64,000 nucleotides of DNA from Chimonanthus salicifolius (lineage: Eukaryota; Streptophyta; Magnoliopsida; Laurales; Calycanthaceae), in NCBI GenBank assembly GCA_013350335.1, contig CM023541.1, positions 64,662,413 to 64,726,412 of the forward strand, given 5' to 3'. The notes beneath the pieces were generated by a model. The model was not told where the DNA came from, did no database searches, and saw only the letters and a program-made list of their open reading frames with translations. Positions 49,166-62,600 of the stretch are shown here, piece by piece. How positions within the stretch are numbered: the first letter of the stretch is position 1; each line of letters opens with the position of its first letter. Made by a program: the position numbers and the translations under genes.

Positions 49166-50123
49166 ATGGACGGTGGAATAAAAAGCGCTAGGAAGAAAGA
49201 GAAAGAGAATATTCGCTGTTATTTTAGAAGCGGCGCGAAAGGTACGGACGATGGCTGGCTTCGGACTCTCCCCGCCTCGGATGGTAGATTGGAATACTAT
49301 TTGATGTGCTGGGAAAACAGATTGACGATTATGCCCTTTCTCCTTTCCTCTATTGTTTTAACAATTTTTTAGGGAATATTATGGTACTTTTTGACCTAAT
49401 TTTGACTTTCAATGACATTAGAAGTGAACGTAGGAATTGAAATTGAGCAAGGGGTACAATGTTGTAAAAAAAAAATTTTAATCAAATCAAATAATATATA
49501 TTAATTTAACTTAAATTTATTAAATTTTTATATAAATGTAACATATCAAATGATCCCTAATTCTTTTAATAAGAGTGCTTTGTGTCATCACATCTTTACC
49601 ATAAATTGCAAAATTACCTTAAAAAGAAGTGATTCTAACAGTTTAAGCATTTTTAAAATGATATAAAAAATAAAAAGTTATTACACATTATTATAATTCA
49701 TATTACTGGCCTCCACTTGTATTTACTTTTAAAAGTAATATTAAGCTGTGGTGCATAAAGAACATTTTCTTCAAAATTTTCATATAAAAGTCTCAATTTT
49801 ATTTGAATTTAATATGTTATCACTATATTTAAAAGTATTTAATTCTCCTAGCTAAGATATTGACACTTTTGTTGTGATATTATAATTTGTTAGTATAATT
49901 TCTAGTTTATGATACGAAACATCAAAATTAGTTGCTGAATTAATGATGAAAAGGGCAATTTCGGCCATATATGAAGCTACGTCAAGCAAGCCATTTTGGC
50001 TTAGTTTTGTGTGGGAAAGGAAGCAAATGTCACCAACCAATCGTCTTTCATCGGCAACAACCACAGAACGCAAAGTAAAAGACTACTTGGCAAGCAACAC
50101 TATTGGCAAGACTCTCTCCCTAT
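49166..50123. other. Intergenic DNA
   Basis: AT-rich with no supported gene. The plus-strand frame at 49166-49372 has no features. Confidence 0.4.
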
Positions 50124-50447
50124 TAGGGTGAAATTTGGGTCGGATTTTAATCCGCTGTGCGTGATCCGATCTAAGAGATTAATGTGTTTGAATTATATTT
50201 TTTATATTTTAAGTTGGAATGAGTTGAAAAAAATAAACCCACATCAAATTCAAGTTTGATCAGATTGATAAATTTAAAAATAACTCAATCCGAGTATAAT
50301 AAATCATAAAATAGCATTCAGATTGAGTTGGGTCAAAAATTCAAATAAAATCAGATTAAATAACTCAGGTCAAATTCAATAACTTTTTATATGAGTTTGA
50401 TTGAGTTTATTAAAATCTGATTCACCTTGACCTGAGTTTCAATCCTA
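50124..50447. mobile_element. hAT-type MITE, copy 1
   Basis: The left end TAGGGTGAAATTTGGGTCGG and the right end TGACCTGAGTTTCAATCCTA match the ends of the copy at 51478-51804. The subterminal GTGATCCGATCTAAGAGATTA also matches. The interior is AT-rich and diverged, with many GAGTTGGGT/CTGATT words. The flanking 8 bases (CTCCCTAT / TTTCATAT) agree only partly. Confidence 0.65.
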
Positions 50448-51156
50448 TTTCATATAATTAAATTAATTACGAAGTCATATATGTTGTGATGTATAGAATA
50501 TCTCATCACATGAATATAAAGTGTGTAAGTTTATCATTAAATGATGATTTTAATTAAATGATTTGATATTTAAATTATTAATTTTAAAATGAAGAAATAA
50601 AATGGTTGATTTAGTACAAAATTTATGCATCTTTTATTTTACCCTTCTTAACGTAATGTCCATTGATAAAGGCTAGATATCCATTTAAAAAAATAGTTCA
50701 AGATTTTGAAGGAAACTATCCTTTTTTTAATCGGCTTTCTTTAAATCTTAAATACTCTTATTATTTTTTATTATTAAAGCTTTTTAAGGTTTATTTTTAA
50801 AGGGAAAGATGTCGTGATGAATTTCGTAAGTGAAGAAATAGGGGCACTATCGAAAAATATTAAGAAAATATGTGTACCCACGTTCCTTAACGTTTCGAAA
50901 AGAAGAACCTGAGAAAATAAGGATATTGAGACGGGGGAGATGATTAAATAAAGTTATCATGAAATAAATTATGATAAAATTGAATTTGTCTTATACCTAA
51001 AGTCAGTTCTTAAATATTTTTTTTTTAAATCACAATATCTCCCTTGTCGTTATTAATAAGCCTTAAATATTAGTTATTCATATTCATAAAAATTGTACTT
51101 TTTCTGGATTGAATGCACTAAAATGAATATAAATTAATAAATCCTACAGTGAATCA
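50448..51156. other. AT-rich intergenic DNA
   Basis: Nothing is recognised. Confidence 0.4.
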
Positions 51157-51334
51157 CATGTGGGTTAGTCTCAATGGTTATCTCTTGTCTGAGGAAGTGA
51201 AGAGATATTAGGTTCGAACTTCACAGACTAACCTTAGTGATATCTTAAAAGGTAGAGGTACCACACTACCACCCGTAGAGATTTTAGTAAGACTCTTGCT
51301 GAAGTTTTCTAGATGAAAATTCAAAAAAAAAAAA
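51157..51334 (+). repeat. SINE with intact A and B boxes and poly-A tail
   Basis: The A box is GTGGGTTAGTCTCAATGGTT (51160-51179) and the B box is GGTTCGAACTT (51211-51221). A body of about 100 bases ends in AAAATTC and 12 A. This is the clearest tRNA-derived SINE of the window. Confidence 0.8.
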
Positions 51335-51477
51335 TTACTTAATTTCACCGTAATTTGATTTATATGATTGTTTAATTCAACTCTATAAATCTTGATCTAT
51401 TTCTATTTTCGAATGCCTTTTGAATTTTTGAAAATTTAAAAATATCATTTTACTTGTCTCATCAATATACTTTTTAT

Positions 51478-51804
51478 TAGGGCTACAATTCGGGTCAGGT
51501 TTTGGCCCGACCTGCATGATCTGACCAGAGAAATCATGCGGGTCGGATTGAGAATTTTGGATCAGCGGGTCGAGTAGGGTAGCAGATTTTATAAATTAAC
51601 CCGACCCGGCTAAAATTAGTCTAAAAATGGATTCAAAATGCGAGTCCGGTCAAAATTTGGATTGATTCGGGTTGGAATTCGGGTCGGATCGGATTATGAG
51701 ATTCAGGTTGAGAATTCGGGTCGATTAGGTCGAGACAATGATATCAACTCGAGTCGGGTTGAGCTTTAAAGAACCCGACCCGTCCGACCTGAGTTAGAAT
51801 CCTA
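51478..51804. mobile_element. hAT-type MITE, copy 2
   Basis: The left end is TAGGGCTACAATTCGGGTCA and the right end is CCGACCTGAGTTAGAATCCTA. The inside is packed with CGGGTCGG / CCCGACC words in both orientations. The flanks CTTTTTAT and ATTTTTAT form an 8-bp target duplication with one mismatch, which points to the hAT superfamily. There is no coding capacity. It is a relative of the copy at 50124-50447. Confidence 0.75.
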
Positions 51805-53650
51805 ATTTTTATAAGTGTCATAACCAAGCAAGACAATGGAATCATTGCCTCCATTTTTTTATATCTATTTTCAATAGATCTTACAAGTCATACCATTTAA
51901 ATTATTTTCACTTAATTGTAAAAATATATGTCATTTTTATACTATAAAATCATAAAGTTGATGGTTGAGCTGGACACAGATTCAAAGATAATTTTAAAGG
52001 TAAAATATTCAATTTCTATATTCAGCTATTTATTTTTTATATCAGGCTGAAATTTGTAGTGTGAAGCTTTTTCTGTAGTTTAAATCTATCTCAAATTTAA
52101 TCATTGTTTTTTATTAAATGATTAAAATTCTTTATTGAATATAAAAATTTTGCTCCATGAAAGCTCCACGAACCCCACACGGGGCGATGGAGAAACTGGG
52201 GACCACTTTTTGAAAGATATTGGACGGTGACTCATCAAAGGACGACAAAAAAGAACAGTGGCTGTATGTTTCGGTAAGCATTACCTCTGCACTTACGCTG
52301 CCATGCAAGTGTCACCCTCTTAGGACTTGTTGGGGTGGAGAGAGATTCCTGACATTCTAATAATAGTTTTTTCTTTTATTTGCTATTTAATAAAGAGGGG
52401 AAATAAAATTTTATTTTTTACCCATTTCTTCTTTTAAATTAAAATTACCCCTCTTCCTTGTCCCTCTCCTTTTTCTTCTATTTCTTCATACATTTTTACC
52501 TAGAATTATTGAATAAAATCCAGAAAAGTTTCTCAATAAGAGAATTTTTTATATACTCTAAGAAAAAAAAAATCTTCTCAAAAACTTTCACCTTTGCAAT
52601 GATTCAAAATAGTGCCCCTTCTCTCACCCACAAGAAAATGCAAGGCAAAATATTGTACATTTGATTCTGGACCCCTTCCTGCAATGGCTAAAAACCCATG
52701 TTCGCCTGCTATTACTGATTATCAAGGTACCTAACGTTCCATGGGCTCCAGCTAATAATAAAAATCTTTGTATCTTACATCTGCTGAAATGTCACCCATT
52801 ATTAGGTGAATGAGTATGAAGCACAGCTCTAGAAGATCCAGATTCCGCTAAAAAAGGTTCTGAAATTGAATGTAAAGATTATACATGGGGTTGAAATTTA
52901 AGTTAGGTTATGGTTCAATACTTCAATCTAATTGATTCAATTAAAAAAAGCATTAAAAATAGGTTTGACATATCTCGTCTATGGATTGAGATGAGCTGTC
53001 TGAAAACCCAACTTAAATTTGGATCGAGCCGGATTCCCCTCCAAAAACCAGCCTCACCCAATCTAACCTAACCTGATTTGACTTGATAATAGGCAGATAT
53101 CTAGATATTGCTATTTTATTGTTTTTTTATTCTATTTTTAAACTCTTATTATTAACTCTTAAAATTAAGTTATTCATAAAGAACATAACGCATGTACATG
53201 CTATTTTCTCCCTTTTCAGGATGTTATATGTGAAAATATGTTTACAATAGAAGGAAATGTATTGGTCTTGAGCCATGCCGGGTTACCAAGCTAAGGTTGG
53301 CTCAAGTTGAGTCATTGGGTTAGGTAAGGAATAGTTTGGGCCATGATAGTTGGGCTATGAATCAGGTCAGAGCCCTATTTTTTGTTTATGACAACACAGG
53401 TAATTATAGAAAAGGCAGACTTCCCTTCTACTTCTCCCTAATGCAAACAGAAACTCTCCTTCATAGTTGGATTCCCATCTGCAATTATGTTTTAGATACT
53501 ATCATTCCTCACCGAGAAAACCACGTGTGTATTATGAAGCAAAACTTTCTTGATTTTACAGAACACGGTTGTCTATCGGTACAAAATTTAGTTTTCATAA
53601 TATTACAGAAGCTCAATCCACAAGCTCAAAATAACCATAAATAGAAAGAA
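51805..53650. other. Intergenic DNA and 3' flank of UTP13/TORMOZ
   Basis: AT-rich. The 52880-53100 stretch has TAACCTAACCTGATTTGACTTG and GGATCGAGCCGGATTC words reminiscent of the MITE family, without defined ends. The last few hundred bases are presumably 3' UTR of the minus-strand gene. Confidence 0.4.
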
Positions 53651-56600
53651 TCATGCCTGTACTGGAATAGCAGATCCGTCTGTGTATGCTGCTGCTTTTA
53701 GCTTCTTCTTCGAATCTTTTGATTTGCTTGATTTTCTCTTCTTCGAAGAAACATTTTCTTCCCCCATCTCTGAGAAACTATGCACCTGCTCCTTCACGCC
53801 ATTTTCTTCTGACGATGGAATGTGGCTTGCATGCTTGTAGTCATCTGATGGCGACCCAGGTTCATCTTTGTTTACTAACATGTCAGTATCCGGGTCGATA
53901 ACAGACATACCTGATAGAGTGTAGTCCAATAAAAATGTGCTTCTTATAAGCCTGTCTATCCTACTGAAATGCCTCTGAGTGTAGGGTATGAGGCCTTCAA
54001 GAAGCTCAGCTATGCCCTTTATCTGAAATACAATAAGCAAGTAAAAAGATCAGCTTAATATAGGTTTAAACATTTTTTAAGGTAAATACACTAAAATAAC
54101 ATCACTACCAATGGATAGACAGGGCAGTAATAATATGCTGTGATCAGTTAGAAGTCAGGACCCTTCCTATTGAGAAGCCTTGGTGAACTTCTGAGTGCAT
54201 TTGGACCGTTATTTCGGATGCTTTCCTGGTACGGGATTCTCCTACATGACAAGGTTTGGAGGTAGAAAATATTTACTCTTTGATATGCACCATCCATGCA
54301 AGTGGTTACAAGCATTTCTCCTGCTCTCGGAGTGATGTGGGCATTGAACCAAAAGGAAATGAGATAGAAGAGGATTCATCTTTGATTGTGGCAAGTGGAG
54401 CAGTAACCTAGACAATTTGGGCTCCAAATTGGCATGTTTTATGCATGTCGATCCCATGGACCTCAAACATGGTGGCCTGGGTCACCCAAGCGCTTAGGGG
54501 GCCCACTTGGAGTAGGGTTCGAACAACAACTTTGCAGGCATAATTGACGCATCAAACAATATTAGGCTTTAATAAAATTAGGTTTGGTAGAAAGCCTATA
54601 CAAAGACCTTTCCAACAAGCAAAAAAATGCAGGATTTCAACTCACGTAACCCAAGTTATAATTGTTTTAGTGAACAAGTGTCATATGATGCCGAACCCTA
54701 GCCATGAATGACTCCTCTTCTACTTTCGCTCTCCCAAAACGTGACTCTTCATGGCCACCCACAACCCCTAATTTCTCTCCCTTAGGCATGTGAGACTCTT
54801 CTTAGCAGCATGGAGTTGGGGATCTCTCATTGGGTGAAGAGACATCATCATCCTACATGGCCTTTTCCCATTGGCTAGTTTGAACTCTCCATATTGGTGC
54901 ATGAATTATTCTCCAACAAGTTTTGCACTCTCCCATTAGACTCCGCCACTCCTTGGACATGTGGATTGAAAACTTATGGAGGACTAAGACATCTCATTCA
55001 ACACAGGTGGAATTTTCTTATTGGTTTTAATTTACTTTTCTTTTTTCCCATTGGTTGGTTGATGTGGCAAGGATGGAGTCCAACTCCAAAAGATTCCCAC
55101 GCATGTGGGAGGGTGAGTGTCGATGCCACCCATGGTGGTTTAAGCTTGGTTAAGTCAAGGTCAAGGGTCGAATTTTGTACAATAAATATGAGGCATGGGT
55201 GCTCCTTGTAAGACAAATTTGATAATCGAATTTGGAGTTTGTAAACTTGAAGTTTCAAGTAAAGTAAAGATAAGGTCTCAAGTTTGGAACGAGTTCCAAG
55301 TAATTCTCCATTCGAAGCTAAGTTTCGATTGTTTGTTTTGAATTAAATTATTGCTTTGCATTTCCAATTTATTTCAGCATCTAAATTGATTGTTTCGATT
55401 TTTGGAATTGCATTTTCTTTTGATTTGATTCAATCCAACTCGAAACTAGTGTTCTTTGGAAACTAGTATCACCAAAGATTGCTAATAGTGACATCTTTGG
55501 TAAGGAACCACTTTGACTCTTCCTAGAGTGAAGCTCAATTTGGTTCAGGAATCACTTCAAACAAAAGTTCATTTGGTCTGAATGCCTGTTTGGACCAAGG
55601 ACGGTTTTTGACACTACCATGGTTTACATCATGGAGAAATGTTAAGTAGGGCTCATATTTCTCATAATCATTTAAATCCCCACTTTCACCCAATCACAAT
55701 ATAGCCTTTGATGTTCCCGCTGCCTTTGAGGCCCATAAATATTCAGACTAGGTAGGTAAGAATTCAATCTAGATAATGGTAGCCATAGAGTAGTGACCTT
55801 TGGGTGTAACAGAATTCACAAACAAATGTTTTCATCTCATGCTCGAACTTGAAACAGGCCCAACAGAAAGTTCACAAAGAATGAGGGGTTCTAACACAAA
55901 TTGATAAGGATGATAATAGAAAGCTCTCCACAGCTGGAAAAAAAAAAAAGATATTTGAAAAGAAGTTCAGGAAGGCATTGGTATGGAAATCATCATATAT
56001 ATAAACATGGGCATGGATTCAAACTGCACATTCAATTGAGTCGCCTCTAGAAGCAACAAAAAAGACATTAGGAATTTTATCATTTAATGAATGTCCTGTA
56101 ACTTGTGGACATTCTTGAATGCGTCAAAAATTAATATATAGAAATTTTTTAGCCATTCTTTCTTTCCCCCTGCAGAGTCAGCAGGTAATGGTCAGTTACC
56201 TCAATAATCTCAGTTGGAGGAAGGATGTTGAAAACTCTGAAAAGCACAAACTGTGCAACATGGCAGAGCTTTGGCTTTGTGTTCCATTCTCGAACATACT
56301 CAAAAAGTAAACGCATTTCTTCCTTCCCAAGGGCACGAAGAGCTTTCTCCATTTGACCCTCTACTTGTCTCTTCCTGTAGAGCCTGGGATCAGATCGGAG
56401 GAAAATAGAAAGAAGGGGAAAAATCCATCCACAAATGCAGAGACTGCTGACCTGCTGAGTTCGGAAAACAAATCAAAAAGTCTGTGAGGCCGGCGTAGTT
56501 CGAATGCAATCTGAATTGCTTTTGTGTAGTCAGCATCTAATACAGCATTTTCCAACTCTTGTCCCTTTAAAACCCCTTCTTCCTGCATTAATAACATGAT

Positions 56601-59600
56601 GCACAGTCAAGAGAAATAGCAACTTTCACATTTAACAGGAAATGCAAACACAAGCAACTTCCAGTATTCTAGGCCATTCATGTGGAGTTGAACAGATGGT
56701 AGGACCCAATATATAAACTACTTGGATCATGAAAGGCTGGTCACTCATCAGCGGTTTGTAGGTTTAAGAAAATATTACAATCTTGTCAAAGTCAACAGAA
56801 CATTAGGGAAGGAAATATTCCCCTCAAAGCAGCAACAGCACAAAGTGCACGTGTGTGGGTGGGTGGGTGGGGGACAAAAGAACCATAAATGTTATCAGCA
56901 TCTATATAATTGGATAAGGTTATGTGAAAGTACAACTGAAAAACCTGACTCCAAATAGATGAGACAATGATATGATGATTATGATGACTGTGATTATATC
57001 TAAGGAAGTTACTTCTTTACGGAAAGCTTCCTCCTTATCTGCAGCAGTACTGTCATGCCAAAAGTTGATGAGTGCATCACGACCACCAGTTGCAAGCATT
57101 TCAGTCTGTTGACCAACAGCCAATGCCCACACCTGCAAAGAAAAACTGAACATGAGAAATATGAAAGAAATAAATGCAAATGTATTGCATCCAGTTCAGA
57201 ACCAAGCCTAGCTTAATGTAGGCCATGGAATGACAACAGTCTAGACAGCACAGCCTATCGTCATCTATTGTGGTGATCTATATACTTCATTGTAAAACTA
57301 ATATCTGTGGAACATGGAAGAGAAGACACATATGGAGGTTTTTATGCATCACTGCGGCTTATGCATCACAATTCAGGGCATACCAAGAAGTACTTTTTTA
57401 AGCACAAAATGTTTATTAAAGATAGGTAGATGGCTTTGGCAAAGATGATGATGAAGAATATTCATAAGACACATTATATTTTTGAAAAAAAATAATAAAT
57501 TAAATTATTTTAGAAATATTATTTATATATCACGGAGTAATGTATACACTAATACAAAATTCTATATAGATTTAGAAATATTAAATGTGCATCCAAGCAA
57601 ATTTATGTTTATTGACATCCTTTTCAGATAATGGCCTAAACATGGAGTACAAGTATAATTGTCATTTTATCAATTCAAGCTTGATCTACTCAAGCTAAGT
57701 TCAAGCTTGATAACCGGGGACAGAAACAGGAACTTCCTATTGGAAAGACTACCGTAGAATTTTGCTACTGCAGAAGTGACTTGTAGAAAACCATATCTAG
57801 AAATAGCTATTTTTTTTACCTTTCCAAAAAAACCCTATTTGTTTATTTATATTATCAAGTCAAGCTGAAGCCAGGGTCAGCATGGCCCAATTACAACCTT
57901 AAAATCTATTCACAGTTCATTTATTTTTTTATATTATAAATATAAATTATTTTAAGAGATTTTGGCCCATTTACAACCTTAATATTTATTCACATTTCAC
58001 TTATTTTTTTATTATAAATATAAATTATTAAGACATTGTGGCCCATTTAGAACCTTAATATTTATTCAAATTTCACTTATCTTTTTTATATTATAAATAA
58101 AAATTATTAAGAGATTCCAGGCTTGTCCACTTGGGGTTGCCTCTAAAAAGTAATCCACGCCTAAGTTCCATAGCTTTGGGTCCGTTGTCCCGATCATGAC
58201 TTTCCTATCCCCCGAGGTAAAGGAAAGGTCTGTCCTTTTGGGGTTGGTTGTGGGCGACGAGGGATTTGAACCCCCAATACTATGGTTCATAGCCATGTTC
58301 TCTAATCCTCTAAGTTACAGGCCCCACCCCGTCTCCACTGGATCTGTTCCCAGGAGTACCCTCAAAAAGGAACCTTTCCTCTCCTCAGCCATTTCGGGTT
58401 AAGAAGACGTGAAAGTGTGTTTCTCTTGTGATCTGACCTGTGATTTAGGTTGTGTGACCCTGAGCACAAAATGGGGAAAGAATGGTGCAAGTAACCAATG
58501 GATGCACTATAAAAGCTGGAAGAAAAACTGGCAAAGGTAATAAAGGGATGTACATGTGTCTGCAAGGTCATGCATTTTGATAAGATATAAAAGAATGTAC
58601 TTGATATTAGAAAATCTGACCCATGTTTATTGCAATAATGCAAGAGATTAGATATAGAACCTGGCTCTCATGCTTGTCATAAGTAGCAATACATTCATTT
58701 ATTTTAACTGTCCATAGCTTCAGCAAGCCATCAGAACCTTTGGAAAACAGATGACAAAAGGGTCACATTCTTGAATGCCATTCAAAAGCATTCATTCAGG
58801 TAAAAAATTGGCATACTTACCACAAGAAACAAACTGGGTCCCACGAGTAATGAATGAAGCTCGCAACACACTTGATGTATGGCCTTCAAAAGTCTTTAAG
58901 CACGAACCATCAGATATAGCCCAGATTTTTATTGTTTTGTCAGCAGATGAAGTTAATACACATTGATCAACTGGAGAAAACTCCACAGACCAAATGCCCT
59001 TTTTATGTCCCCTAAGTACCACCACTGAAACTAGATCTGGAAGCCTCCATATGCAAGCAGTACGATCCTAAACAACAGAAACTCCCCGAAATAAAGATCC
59101 AAACTTTGATCAAGAAAAAATTTAAATTTTCCTGTTTATAAAAATATTATTTTTATGAGGAAAAATGTTTCAATTGGTTCCAGAAGAAAAAGAATTGTCC
59201 TTTCTAAGGTACTAACCTGAGAGCCACTACAAACATAATTATCATTCGGTGCAATAGCAAGAGAATTAATATCCTTATCATGCGCTGCCACAACTGCTTT
59301 GGCTTTCAGATTAATGATATCATTACCATTTTCCAGGAGACCATCCAAACTCCATACCTTGAGAGTACGATCACTACAAGACAACACAAAAAAAGTAATT
59401 AACAATATAAATGCACAAGAAAAACTAATTATGTCATAAAGATTTAACATAACATTTGCTTTTTATGATGTAAAGAATGATCCATGATAAGCAAACCCAG
59501 TGAGAATGACATGCAAATTAATCAAGCCTAAAAGAGAACTAGCTACATCCTACTACTAGTGAACCAGGATAATTGATGCGACCTGTCACACTAAGCCTGC

Positions 59601-62600
59601 AATTATGAACCATGATCCAGAAATCTAGGTAAACCACAACTCACCAAGGCCTTCACAAACAACATTTCTAAAGGTAGCTGTCCATATGTTATTGCATATA
59701 TCATAATAGAGTATAAAGGAAATTTCCAAAACTATTTTGCCCACAAAAGGCTGGGATCACAGGTTGGTAACATGACTTCTATCTCACCTGCTTTCCTTTT
59801 TCATATAGAAGTGAAAAAAGATATAAACTAGCAAGTCATCATGACTTCTACATTTAAATTGGTAAAACCTTCAAGAAGACAGAAAACAGCGCCAGTTGTT
59901 AATCCTCAATTTACACCATGAGCAATAATGGTAAGAAATCCTCCAAAGTTCCTTAATCCTCAAAATCCGTTGGCACTATCCATCAAAGCCAAGGAAACAA
60001 ATCGGAATATGAAATTTTAGTCACGCAACTAAGCATTAATTGAGCTCGGTCACAACCACGAGAGTACCCAATACAAATGCAAAATCAGATTTAACATGAC
60101 ACCTCTAGAAAAGTTAACTTCAAATGACATATTAGCCATAATATTAAAAAAAACCAACTTGTTGTTCTCTAATAAGAACCTTGAATCTCTAAGAACTATC
60201 CATAACTAAGACAACAAATAAGGTTTTGAGTTAAGCCATTATTTATTTGTCCTAGTTAAGGATAGTTTGAGATCAACAATCCAAGGTCAGATCCCATGGT
60301 TTATGCCATTTTTAGATGACTAGGTGATAAAGTACTAATTAGAGAGACAAAAAGTGAATTGAACAATACGTTACAACCATGAACAAAACATTGGAGGCTA
60401 GCAGTTTGGAGATGAGCAAAACAAGACAGAATACATAAAGTGCAACTATAGTGGATTAGAGAATATGGCAGAACTAGTAAAAAAACTCAGTATTAACAAT
60501 GTACCAGTGTGACAATGTGATAAATTTATATACTCGGGTTCAATTGTAGAGATACACGAAGGATCTCATTTAGACATGGGCAGTAGAATATAGAATGGGT
60601 GAAGGGAAAGTATAATGTAAGCAAGCTTGTGGGGTCCTACCTATAGAAGATTACCGACTAGGGTTAAAAAAAAAACAATCCTATGAAACAACAATTGGAC
60701 CCACACTGCTTTATAGCACTAAACACTGGTCAATGAAAAAAAGAGAAGTAGAAAAAGCAGTGGCAACAAATATGTATGAATAGATAGATGTGTGGAGAAT
60801 GTTTCAAAAAGATAGATGAGTGGAGGTAACATCATCATCATCATCAAAGCCCCAAAAATATCATCTATCTAGGGTCGGCTTTTGTGTTGTACTTCTCCAT
60901 TTGACCTTACCATAAACCATATAGCAACACTCCGCTATCTATCATGTCTTTTTTTCATCCCTTTCCTCCACATTTTCAGTGGTCTACCCCTCCTCTTTGT
61001 ACCTGTAACTTGTAGCCTCTCAACTCTACATAGGGTTGTCTCTAGTCTTCTACTTACATGCCCAAATCATCTCAAATACTCTCAATTTGTCTCCTATTGG
61101 GGCTATTTTTAAATTGTCTCGAATGTTGTCATTTCTAATTTCATCATTTAAAGTTAATCCACTCATCCAATGTAACATGCGCATCTCCCTCACCTTAACT
61201 TTGTTTGTTTGTCTTTCTTCATTGTCCAACACTCTGCTCCATAGAGCATTGTGTGGGGGTGGAGAGGTTGATAACATCAAAGGATAGAATTAGAAAGACC
61301 ACATTAAAAGAACAATAAAATTAGCCTCCATAATGAAACAATGAAGGAAGGCTATCTAAGATGGCTTGGCCATGTTTGTATACAAAACTCCAATACAAAG
61401 AATTCACAAATTAAGGTGGTGGGGACTAGGGACTAGGAAAAGGGGTAGACCTTTAAAGACTTGACAAAGGAGGCAAAGGACATAGTATAATGTAGAGTGA
61501 CGGAGACCATGGTCTTTGATGGTCCAAAATAAAAAACATACAACTCAAAAAGGTTATCCTAGACAGATGGAAAAATGGTTGTGGCTGCTACACTAGATGA
61601 TGAGCAGTATTCTCATAAAAATTATATTTATATTCATGATATATTTAATAAGTACAAACATATTTATAATGTATTAAATAAATGTACGAGCATATCCCTC
61701 TAGCTTTAAAACGTAACTACGAACAATCTCAGGGCATATTTTTTAACAACGTTTTGTCAGAATCAGAGAGGTCCCTAGAATTTGGAAATAATGTTAGTTT
61801 ACATAACTCCTCTTAAAGTTATTCTTTTTGGGGAGAAATAATTCTTAAAAATTTGTTGGAAATTCACTATTTCCAATATACTTGATACCTCCAATGAGTT
61901 TCAAGGACCCAAACAAGCCCTCATTGCTTTTCTAGTAAGCCAAAGCTAACTTAAGCACTCAAGTAGATCAGCCAAAAAGTTTCTACAAATATGACTAACT
62001 TTGCAGCTCCATAACCTTCACTAGTATGGACCAATGCATGTTGTGCATGCCTGATCCAATTACAATTTTCACCCTCACCACGAGCATCACAAAAGGCGTC
62101 TATTCCATCTACTTAGGTTACCTTTCTGAGTTCTACTTTTCTACGAAATTCATGATTTTCATCCCTCCACAATCTATCATGTCCTTACCACATCAATCCA
62201 AACCTTCAATGGCTTCCCTAATTTGTACTAGAGCTGTTCCTGACCTACTATCCTTGTGTGCAAACCATCTTAAACAACATTCCCTCATCTTAAACTTTTC
62301 ATGCCCATAATGCATTCATTCCTAATTCTATTATATATTTTGAAGGTTCATCTTAACATATACATCTGCATCACTATTACTTTATTTACATGCCTTTACT
62401 TCATCACCTTCAGTTTCATAGAACATTGTATGTCCACCTGCCATCTTATAAAAAATGTTCCTTTTAATCAACATGTTGCTCTCTATCACACTGCATTTAA
62501 GTAGCATACCTACACTAGAAAAAAATCCAGTTCTTTTGAGAAAAAGGAAAAAGAGAAATCTGAAGTAATTTCCTTTGTTGAGTGCTGCTTTGTGTGGTGA

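Noticed and set aside
49166..49372. Plus-strand frame divergent from the DedA-type gene
   Set aside because: No domain, composition bias from purine tracts, and no splice support.
54894..55211. Plus-strand 105-codon frame in the last TOZ intron
   Set aside because: It lies in probable element-derived DNA and shows no conserved protein features.
58251..58324. tRNA-like structure that could be called tRNA-Met/His by anticodon
   Set aside because: It is a plastid trnR copy inside a nuclear insertion with multiple transitions, so it is annotated as a relic.
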